DNA from: an uncultured Prevotella sp.
Lineage (GTDB): Bacteria > Bacteroidota > Bacteroidia > Bacteroidales > Bacteroidaceae
DNA: 64,000 bases
NCBI GenBank assembly: GCA_905202125.1
Contig: CAJKQX010000002.1
Coordinates: forward strand, 33,001 to 97,000
Direction: 5' to 3'
Shown: piece after piece, positions 1 through 6,424 of the stretch
How the letters are laid out: every line of letters starts with the position of its first letter
Numbering within the stretch: position 1 is the stretch's first letter
Position numbers and translations under genes: made by a program
The notes under the pieces: generated by a model
Told to the model about the DNA's origin: nothing
The model's database searches: none
What the model saw: the letters and a program-made list of their open reading frames with translations, nothing else

Positions 1-1133
1 AGATACATAGTGTCGTTGTACGCGATGAGATATGAGAATGGCAGGCTGCGTGTGTCGGGATGATACATCAGTTTGCCGAAACACACCGAGAATGCACCAA
101 TGTTGGCCGGCATGAGGATGTATGCTCCGCTGGCGGTCTTCGAGCCGCGTTCCATCATGCCATAGTGCATCGGTCCCATCTTGTAGGCATGATTGCTGAA
201 ATTGGTGGCCGAACCGGCGTTGTAAAACGAGAACATGCCGCCGATGAGCAATGAACTCTTGTGATGACTGGCCGAGAACGGTCCGCAGAAAGCCGCGCAA
301 GCCTCTCCGTTGGACATGTAGCTGTTGGCGAAGAACACGCTGCTTGAGGCTGTGAATCCGTTGCTCAGCTGGCAGGCCTCGCCCACAAAACAGTCTTGCA
401 TCTTCACACTGTTGATTATGGCGGCCCCATCCGATATGATGGAGTTCTCGCATATCACGCCCGTTCCGATGAATACGTTGGCTTCGGGTGTGCTCATGAT
501 GGTGCAGTCGCTTATTCGGGCTGCTCCATTAATCTCGCAGTCGCAGTGTATTATCGAGTTGCTTATCTCTTTGGTGTTTATGATCTTGACGTTGTCGCCT
601 ATCTTTCCGCATTCAGGGGTGGTGCGTTCTATTTCCTCGAATATGATCCGTCGTATGGCAGCCTTGAGCGGCTTGTTTTTGAAATTGAACACCATGAAGG
701 CGGCAAACTGGCTTGTCAGTCCGTGAAAGAGTATCACATTGCCTTCGCCCACCTCGTTGAGCACCGATATGGTGTTGCCTTCTCCGTAGGTGGCACCCTC
801 GGTAGTCTCCATTGTACTCACGTTGGAGATGTAGCAGTCGTTGCCGATTGTATAATTGTTTATGTAGTTGCCGATGTTCTCTATGAGACAGTTGTCACCC
901 ACGGTGACGTTGCGCAGGGTGGCGTTGTTTATGCCCGAGTGTTTGACAAACCCTTTGCTCACCTCCACACTCTTCTCGAATGTGCCCAATCTTACCGTGC
1001 CGTAAAACATCACTCTGTGAAAATAGTTGGCCCTGAAATCCTCGGCCACGCTGACGGCCGACCAGTCTTCGGCCCAGCAACTATTGTCTTCGAGTATGCG
1101 TATTTCCTGTTCGGTCAGTTGTCTGTAATCCAT
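1..1133 (-). CDS. DUF4954 family protein, 3' part missing (runs off the left edge)
   Basis: The frame is open on the minus strand from an ATG at 1131-1133 to the window edge, giving about 377 N-terminal residues without a stop. The translation starts MDYRQLTEQEIRILE and contains many short hydrophobic repeats of the left-handed beta-helix type, such as NATLRNVTVGDNCLIENIGNY, as in acyltransferase-like hexapeptide proteins. It matches my recollection of DUF4954, a Bacteroidetes and spirochaete family of roughly 650 residues, so about 40 percent is missing. The function is unknown; the fold suggests a sugar-nucleotide or acyl transferase relative. It begins 15 nt after the hflX stop and is probably cotranscribed with hflX. 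Confidence 0.8.
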   Translation of the reverse strand, partial: MDYRQLTEQEIRILEDNSCWAEDWSAVSVAEDFRANYFHRVMFYGTVRLGTFEKSVEVSKGFVKHSGINNATLRNVTVGDNCLIENIGNYINNYTIGNDCYISNVSTMETTEGATYGEGNTISVLNEVGEGNVILFHGLTSQFAAFMVFNFKNKPLKAAIRRIIFEEIERTTPECGKIGDNVKIINTKEISNSIIHCDCEINGAARISDCTIMSTPEANVFIGTGVICENSIISDGAAIINSVKMQDCFVGEACQLSNGFTASSSVFFANSYMSNGEACAAFCGPFSASHHKSSLLIGGMFSFYNAGSATNFSNHAYKMGPMHYGMMERGSKTASGAYILMPANIGAFSVCFGKLMYHPDTRSLPFSYLIAYNDTMY

Positions 1134-1148
1134 AAAAATATGTTTTTC

Positions 1149-2408
1149 TTAAAATTCGTTGTTGTCTTCTATTGTATAAAGAAAGTCGTTGTAAGGATAT
1201 TTCTGCACGTGCAGTTCGCGCACCTTCTTGTAGAGTATCTCCCTGAACTCGTCGACGTTTTGTTTCTCTCGCGCCGAGATGAACAGGCAGTTCTCGTTGA
1301 GCTTGGCCATCCATGTGCGTTTAAGCTCGTCGAGCGTGATGTTTTCCTTTGTCATCGGGGTCAGGTCGTCCTCCTCTTTCTCCACCCACGTGTAATTGTC
1401 GATCTTGTTGAATATTATCATTGTGGGTTTGTCGGCGCATCCCAAGTCCTTAAGGGTGTTGTTCACGACGTTTATCTGTTCCTCGAAATCGGGGTGGGAG
1501 ATATCCACCACGTGTAGCAGAAGGTCTGCCTCGCGCACCTCGTCGAGCGTTGACTTGAATGAGTCTACAAGATCGGTGGGCAGCTTGCGTATGAATCCTA
1601 CGGTGTCGGCCAGCAGAAACGGCAGGTTGTCTATCACCACCTTGCGCACCGTGGTGTCCAGGGTGGCAAACAGTTTGTTCTCGGCAAACACCTCGCTCTT
1701 GGCCATCATGTTCATGATGGTCGACTTGCCCACGTTGGTGTATCCCACGAGTGCCACGCGTATCATGCGTCCGCGGTTCTTGCGTTGGGTCGTTTTCTGT
1801 TTGTCGATTTCGACAAGTCTTTGCTTCAACAATGTTATTCGTTGAAGAATTATTCGTCGGTCCATTTCGAGCTGCGTTTCTCCAGGTCCGCGCAGACCCA
1901 CGCTTCCCTTGCCTCCGCCGCCACCGGAGCCACCGCCCTGACGCTCAAGGTGGGTCCACAGACGTTGCAGACGGGGCAGCATGTAGCGGTATTGCGCCAG
2001 TTCCACCTGTGTCTTTGCCGCAGCCGTCTGGGCGCGCATGGCAAAAATGTCGAGTATGAGCGATGTGCGGTCGAGTATCTTCACGCCGAGCTCTTTCTCG
2101 ATGTTGCGTATTTGTTTGGCCGATAGCTCATCGTCAAATATCACCATTCCCACGGGGCGCTCGGCCTCTTCCTCGTCGGCTATGTATTGCTTGATTTCCT
2201 CCAGTTTTCCGGTGCCCACGTAGGTGGCCGAGTTCGGCCCGTTCAGTTTCTGTGTGAAACGCCTCACTGTCACCGCTCCCGCCGTGTCGGCAAGAAATTC
2301 TAGTTCGTCAAGATATTCTTTAGTCTTGTTCTCGTCTTGCTCTTTGGTCGTCAGACCCACGAGAACCGCTGTTTCTGCTTTAACTTCGGATATTATAAAT
2401 TCTTTCAT
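1149..2408 (-). CDS. hflX: GTPase HflX
   Basis: HflX is a ribosome-associated GTPase that in other bacteria splits stalled or heat-damaged ribosomes. The 419-residue product has the HflX N-terminal domain, a glycine-rich linker at about residues 157-166 followed by GPGETQLEMDRR, and then a TRAFAC GTPase domain. That domain shows G1 GYTNVGKS at 222-229, G2 LDTT near 250, G3 DTVG at 268-271 and G4 NKID at 334-337. Length and motif order are normal for the family. A strong Bacteroidetes-type promoter lies just upstream at 2459-2489, and the DUF4954 gene follows after 15 nt. Confidence 0.96.
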   Translation of the reverse strand: MKEFIISEVKAETAVLVGLTTKEQDENKTKEYLDELEFLADTAGAVTVRRFTQKLNGPNSATYVGTGKLEEIKQYIADEEEAERPVGMVIFDDELSAKQIRNIEKELGVKILDRTSLILDIFAMRAQTAAAKTQVELAQYRYMLPRLQRLWTHLERQGGGSGGGGGKGSVGLRGPGETQLEMDRRIILQRITLLKQRLVEIDKQKTTQRKNRGRMIRVALVGYTNVGKSTIMNMMAKSEVFAENKLFATLDTTVRKVVIDNLPFLLADTVGFIRKLPTDLVDSFKSTLDEVREADLLLHVVDISHPDFEEQINVVNNTLKDLGCADKPTMIIFNKIDNYTWVEKEEDDLTPMTKENITLDELKRTWMAKLNENCLFISAREKQNVDEFREILYKKVRELHVQKYPYNDFLYTIEDNNEF

Positions 2409-2458
2409 TCACGTTTGATGTCAATTACCTTTCTTGTGTTACAATTGGCAAAGTGTAG

Positions 2459-2489
2459 CAAAAATAATAAAAATTGCAGGAACCTCAAA
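2459..2489 (-). promoter_or_regulatory. Promoter of hflX
   Basis: Read on the minus strand, TTTG (2486-2489) is followed after exactly 19 nt by TATTTTTG (2459-2466). This fits the Bacteroidetes consensus TTTG-N19-21-TAnnTTTG and predicts a leader of about 45 nt before the hflX ATG. Confidence 0.75.
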
Positions 2490-2610
2490 ATAAATACACC
2501 TTTTTCTAAAAGATATCCTTTCTTTGTGCATTTCATTCTTGTCGCGGACATGTGGGATGATCGAAGATTTGAACGATGCACACCGTAGGATGATCGACTG
2601 CATTTCTGCT

Positions 2611-2637
2611 TATTTATACGGAAATTCTGTATAAATA
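2611..2637. other. 27-bp near-perfect palindrome upstream of hflX
   Basis: Arms TATTTATACGGAA and TTCTGTATAAATA match at 12 of 13 positions around a single central base. The site lies about 120 bp upstream of the hflX -33 box, so it could be an operator or a hairpin. No function can be assigned. Confidence 0.5.
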
Positions 2638-2791
2638 TTCATTTCGATTTTACGTCAACTTCACGAGAAGGCCGTCGTTTCAAAATTTTTATTCTCCGGC
2701 CGCAAATACGCGAATTTTGAGTGCTTTTCGTAATGTATTGTGTATCAATAGAATAACTTGTTTTTACGGTTGTGACCATCTCCTTCGATTT

Positions 2792-2879
2792 CCAAAAGGG
2801 GCCCTTTTGCAAGCTAAAAGGAACCCTTTCGCACTCCCAAAGGGCCTCTTTCGCACCCCAAATTGGGCACTTTTTCGAG
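2792..2879. repeat. Array 1: four tandem 22-bp palindromic units
   Basis: The units are 2792-2813, 2814-2835, 2836-2857 and 2858-2879, each exactly 22 bp. The core resembles AAAAGGGGCCCTTTT or AAAGGGCCTCTTT, an approximate inverted repeat, followed by a short GCA-type spacer. The same design recurs at 31906-31993 and 58205-58292. It lies upstream of hflX. Confidence 0.85.
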
Positions 2880-3039
2880 TCATTTTTATCGTTTTTGATG
2901 TGTTTTTTGACTTTTTTGAGATTAAAACCGTATGATTATACAGCTTTTATGTGGTTTTATTCGTAGGCTTATTTCTATTTTGCGATTTTGTTTTGTCAAA
3001 ATTTTTTACTTTTCAAAATGCATATTTATACATTTTTGC

Positions 3040-3798
3040 TCATTTTTTCATCCATTCCCGGCGTTCATTTTCGTCCATACGCTCGATGGCATATCTCAGT
3101 GTGGTGCGGGCCATGCGGTTGCTGTTCTCGGAGAGATAGTAGCGCAGAGTCTCAATGTCGCGTTTGCCCACTTCGCGCAGTGCCCATCCCACAGCCTTGT
3201 GTATGAGGTCGTGAGGGTGGTCGAGCAGCAGTGAGGCTATGCGGAGTGTGTCGTCAAACTGTCGCTCGCGGATGAGCGTGAGGGTGGAGACGATGGCTAT
3301 GCGTTGCTCCCACAGGTTGTCGCTGTGAGCCAGACGGTCGAGTATCTTGCGCGAGGGCATGGTGCCATCGGGTGCGGGATGCAGCAGCCAATAGCCGATG
3401 ACGTATTCGCACGAGAGGTCCACCAGGTCCCAGTTGTTGGCCTGACGCGCATGCTTCAGATAGAATTGTGCCAATCGCTCGCGCTCTTCGGCTTTCCCGG
3501 CTGAGTCTCCCCGGTGCCTCGTGGGCAATGCCTTTTTCATCATGTCGACAATGAGAAGAAATCCGCATAGCCTTATCTCGTGCCACGGCGAGTAGATCAG
3601 ACGCTTGATCTCGCTGAGAGAGATGTCCCCATCAGCCTCCTTCACTACGGCGCGCGTTTGTGGCACACGCAGACCTATGAACCGGTCGCCCTCGCCATAC
3701 TGCCCCTTGCCTGTCTTGAAAAATCTCATGAGCACGTCTCTCTGTCGCTCGTCACCCATCGCGAGCATCGTTTCCGTTATGTCATTGGCTGTTGTCAT
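3040..3798 (-). CDS. DNA alkylation repair protein (AlkD-like)
   Basis: This is a HEAT-like-repeat glycosylase family protein that in AlkD relatives excises bulky or cationic alkylated bases. The product is about 252 residues, all alpha-helical in character. It contains the family signatures RFFKTGKGQYGEGDRFIG near the N-terminus and NNWDLVDLSCEY at mid-protein, whose Trp and Asp correspond to the conserved active-site W..VD of AlkD. I chose the second ATG at 3798. A TAATTTTG -7 box at 3821-3828 would leave only about 5 nt of leader for the ATG at 3810, and relatives start with MTT-like sequence. The alternative start at 3810 adds four residues. Confidence 0.88.
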   Translation of the reverse strand: MTTANDITETMLAMGDERQRDVLMRFFKTGKGQYGEGDRFIGLRVPQTRAVVKEADGDISLSEIKRLIYSPWHEIRLCGFLLIVDMMKKALPTRHRGDSAGKAEERERLAQFYLKHARQANNWDLVDLSCEYVIGYWLLHPAPDGTMPSRKILDRLAHSDNLWEQRIAIVSTLTLIRERQFDDTLRIASLLLDHPHDLIHKAVGWALREVGKRDIETLRYYLSENSNRMARTTLRYAIERMDENERREWMKK

Positions 3799-3820
3799 CT
3801 TGCAAATCATGTTTTGTCTG

Positions 3821-3828
3821 CAAAATTA
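3821..3828 (-). promoter_or_regulatory. Probable -7 box for the AlkD-like gene
   Basis: The minus strand reads TAATTTTG, matching TAnnTTTG. No clear TTTG is found at the proper distance upstream, so only the -7 half is supported. Confidence 0.4.
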
Positions 3829-3912
3829 TACAAATATGATTATCTGTGGATATTCCTCATCATGAATATTTGCCCGGATGTCCAAAAATATCCTGTAAAA
3901 AATTTCCTAATC

Positions 3913-3944
3913 CTTGATGATTATTGATTTTTTACTTAATTTTG
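3913..3944 (+). promoter_or_regulatory. Promoter of the GH20-nagB operon
   Basis: CTTG (3913-3916), a one-base variant of TTTG, is followed after 20 nt by TAATTTTG (3937-3944). The leader before the hexosaminidase ATG would be about 25 nt. Confidence 0.6.
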
Positions 3945-3972
3945 TATTGTCTGATACTAAATTTTAAATTAT

Positions 3973-5604
3973 ATGGAACGAATTGTCGCATTTTTCTTTT
4001 TTTGTATGTGTGCTGTTGCAGGAGCTTCAGCTCAGTCATGTGCCGACTATGAGGTGGTGCCTTTACCCCAAACCATCGAACAGGCGGCCGGCGATGCCTT
4101 TGTGCTGACATCGGGCGTCACGGTGTCATTCCCTGCGGCCAACGAGGATATGAGGCGCAATGCCGATTTTCTTGTCCGCTATGTGGCCGAGGCCACAGGC
4201 ATCAACCTCACCATCGCGTCCCGGAAACAGTCGGATGGCATCCGGCTTGTAATCGACAAGAATATCAAGGGCGATGAGGCTTACACGCTGAAAGTGAACG
4301 CCAAAGGTATCATCATTGCCGGCAGCACTGCCCGTGGCGTGTTCTACGGCATACAGACCTTGCGCAAGTCGTTGCCCACGGGTGCACATTCCACAGTCGA
4401 CATGCCCGCCGTGAACATCACGGACAGTCCGCGTTTCGTGCATCGCGGAATGATGCTCGACTGCGCGCGCCATTTCTTCAACCTCGATTTCGTCAAGCGC
4501 TACATCGACCTTATCGCCATGCACAACATGAATGTCTTTCATTGGCATCTCAGTGATGATCAGGGCTGGCGCATAGAGATAAAGAAATATCCCGACCTTG
4601 TCAATATCGGTTCCAAGCGTACGGGCACTACCATCGGTTTCAACACGATGCTCGACGACAGCATCCCCTACGGCGGCTATTACACGCAGGAGCAGGCCCG
4701 CGAGATAGTGGAGTATGCCCGCCAGCGCTACATCACCGTCATTCCCGAGATAGACATGCCCGGACACATGCTTGCCGCAATGACCGCTTATCCGCATTTG
4801 GGATGCACGGGCGGACCATACGAGGTGGCTCATCGCTGGGGCGTGTCCGAAGAGGTGCTCTGTCTGGGCAACGAGAAGGTTTACGGGTTTTGCGAGGACG
4901 TGTTGGACGAGATTATGGATATCTTCCCTTCGAAACGTATACACATCGGAGGGGACGAAACGCCTACCGTGAGTTGGGAGCATTGCCCAAAATGCCGGAA
5001 GGTGGCCGAGGACAATAATCTCACTTTTAACAAGTTGCAAGGCTTTTTCACGGAGCGCATAGAGAAATATGTCAACAGCAAGGGACGCACCATCGTGGGA
5101 TGGGACGAACTGCTCGATGGCACCGTCACGCAGAGTGCCACCATCCAGAGCTGGCGCGACGCCGAGCACGGACTCATCGCAGCCGAGGCCGGACATGACG
5201 TGATAATGTCGCCTACGTCGCATTGCTATTTCGACTACAATCAGGCCGAGGCCGACAAAGCCAAATACGAACCCACGCTCTGCGGCGGTTTTGTAAGTGT
5301 GGAGAAGGTGTACGGATTCGAACCTTGTGCCGCCAACCTCTCCGAGAAGGCACGTCCGCACATCATCGGCGTACAGGCCAACGTATGGACCGAATATCTG
5401 TGGTATCCCAATCAGGTGGAATATCAGGTGCTGCCGCGTATGGCCGCACTCTCCGAGGTGCAGTGGACATCGGGCAAGAAGGACTTTGACGCCTTCCGCA
5501 CCCGTCTCGTCCGTCTCCGCTCTCTCTACGATGTGTATCATCTCACGTATGCCCGCCATCTGTGGCCGGAAACAATCGTGTCTCCCTGGAAATTTGATTT
5601 TTAA
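3973..5604 (+). CDS. Beta-N-acetylhexosaminidase, GH20 family, exported
   Basis: It releases terminal GlcNAc or GalNAc from glycans by substrate-assisted catalysis. The 543-residue product has a signal peptide (residues 1-20, ending ASA-QS), a GH20b-like N-terminal domain to about residue 150, and the catalytic TIM barrel. The barrel shows HWHLSDDQGWR near residues 190-200 and the catalytic pair D328-E329 in HIGGDETP. Length is normal for a two-domain bacterial GH20. It is followed after 21 nt by nagB, so liberated GlcNAc can be used as carbon and nitrogen source. Periplasmic or surface location is inferred from the signal peptide; no lipobox is obvious. Confidence 0.95.
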   Translation: MERIVAFFFFCMCAVAGASAQSCADYEVVPLPQTIEQAAGDAFVLTSGVTVSFPAANEDMRRNADFLVRYVAEATGINLTIASRKQSDGIRLVIDKNIKGDEAYTLKVNAKGIIIAGSTARGVFYGIQTLRKSLPTGAHSTVDMPAVNITDSPRFVHRGMMLDCARHFFNLDFVKRYIDLIAMHNMNVFHWHLSDDQGWRIEIKKYPDLVNIGSKRTGTTIGFNTMLDDSIPYGGYYTQEQAREIVEYARQRYITVIPEIDMPGHMLAAMTAYPHLGCTGGPYEVAHRWGVSEEVLCLGNEKVYGFCEDVLDEIMDIFPSKRIHIGGDETPTVSWEHCPKCRKVAEDNNLTFNKLQGFFTERIEKYVNSKGRTIVGWDELLDGTVTQSATIQSWRDAEHGLIAAEAGHDVIMSPTSHCYFDYNQAEADKAKYEPTLCGGFVSVEKVYGFEPCAANLSEKARPHIIGVQANVWTEYLWYPNQVEYQVLPRMAALSEVQWTSGKKDFDAFRTRLVRLRSLYDVYHLTYARHLWPETIVSPWKFDF

Positions 5605-5625
5605 CTTTTAATATATTTTTAAAAA

Positions 5626-6417
5626 ATGAGATTGATTATAGAGCCCGACTACGAACAGATGTCTCGTTGGGCAGCCAACTATGTGGTTGACAAGATAAAC
5701 AGTTTTAATCCCACACCCGAACACAAGTTCGTGCTCGGTCTGCCCACCGGTTCGTCTCCCGTGGGGATGTATCGCTGCCTGGTGGAAGCCTATCACGAGG
5801 GTCGCGTGTCGTTCGAGAACGTGATGACTTTCAATATGGATGAGTATGTGGGTCTGCCCGTGGAGCATCCCGAGAGCTACCATTCGTTCATGGCACACAA
5901 CCTGTTCGACCATATCAATTGTCCCGCCGAGAATATCCATATACTCAATGGCAACGCCCCTGACCTTCAGGAGGAGTGCCGCCATTATGAGGAGATGATA
6001 GCCGAGGCCGGCGGCATCGACCTGTTCATAGGTGGTATCGGCCCTGACGGACATATCGCCTTCAACGAACCTTGCAGCTCGCTCACGTCACGCACAAGAG
6101 TGAAGACGCTCACCACGGATACCATAGTGGCCAATTCGCGATTCTTCGACAACGATGTGAACAAGGTGCCCAAGTCGGCTCTCACCGTCGGTGTGGGCAC
6201 GGTGATGGATGCCCGCGAGGTGCTGATTCTGGTCAATGGACACAACAAGACACGCGCTCTGCAGGCTGCTGTGGAAGGTCCCGTCACCCAGATGTGGACT
6301 ATCAGTGCCCTCCAGATGCACCGTCATGGCATCATCGTGTGCGATGACGCTGCTACTGACGAGCTCAAGGTGGGCACGTATCGTTATTTCAAGGATATCG
6401 AGAAAGACAATCTGTAA
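5626..6417 (+). CDS. nagB: Glucosamine-6-phosphate deaminase
   Basis: It converts glucosamine-6-phosphate to fructose-6-phosphate and ammonia, the entry of amino sugars into glycolysis. The 263-residue product has the length of E. coli NagB and keeps its catalytic residues at the same numbers: D72 in FNMDEYVGL, and D141, H143 and E148 in [11 protein letters not shown]. The phosphate-binding segment [14 protein letters not shown] is at 38-50. It sits in an operon between the hexosaminidase gene (21 nt upstream) and a helicase gene (8 nt downstream) and ends with tandem stops TAATAG. Confidence 0.97.
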   Translation: MRLIIEPDYEQMSRWAANYVVDKINSFNPTPEHKFVLGLPTGSSPVGMYRCLVEAYHEGRVSFENVMTFNMDEYVGLPVEHPESYHSFMAHNLFDHINCPAENIHILNGNAPDLQEECRHYEEMIAEAGGIDLFIGGIGPDGHIAFNEPCSSLTSRTRVKTLTTDTIVANSRFFDNDVNKVPKSALTVGVGTVMDAREVLILVNGHNKTRALQAAVEGPVTQMWTISALQMHRHGIIVCDDAATDELKVGTYRYFKDIEKDNL

Positions 6418-6424
6418 TAGATTA

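Larger units (their letters stand above)
2409..3039. other. Non-coding gap with a palindromic 22-bp repeat array
   Basis: No credible gene is seen. Short open frames here have low-complexity, repeat-driven translations. The gap holds the hflX promoter, the 27-bp palindrome and the array at 2792-2879. To the right is AT-rich sequence containing a 20-nt string at 2991-3010 that recurs exactly at 32124-32143 beside the second array. Confidence 0.7.

Noticed and set aside
396..1517. Open frame of 373 codons on plus across the DUF4954 and hflX genes
   Set aside because: It runs across two well-supported minus-strand genes and its translation is unlike any protein.
2792..2879. CRISPR array
   Set aside because: The 22-bp units are contiguous with no unique spacers, and there are no cas genes in the window.
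2717..2966. Short frames over the 22-bp arrays with KGPF/KGTL-like repeats (also 58078-58389 and 31849-32064)
   Set aside because: The translations simply mirror the palindromic DNA units in several frames, and the arrays are better explained as non-coding. Such frames are probably often annotated as hypothetical proteins.
4126..5559. Long open frame (477 codons) antisense to the GH20 gene
   Set aside because: The plus frame has signal peptide, GH20 motifs and catalytic residues. The antisense translation has no recognisable motif and is a by-product of codon bias.
6236..6424. N-terminal extension of the helicase within nagB
   Set aside because: It overlaps the conserved C-terminus of NagB out of frame; the ATG at 6425 is correctly placed 8 nt after the nagB stop codon.
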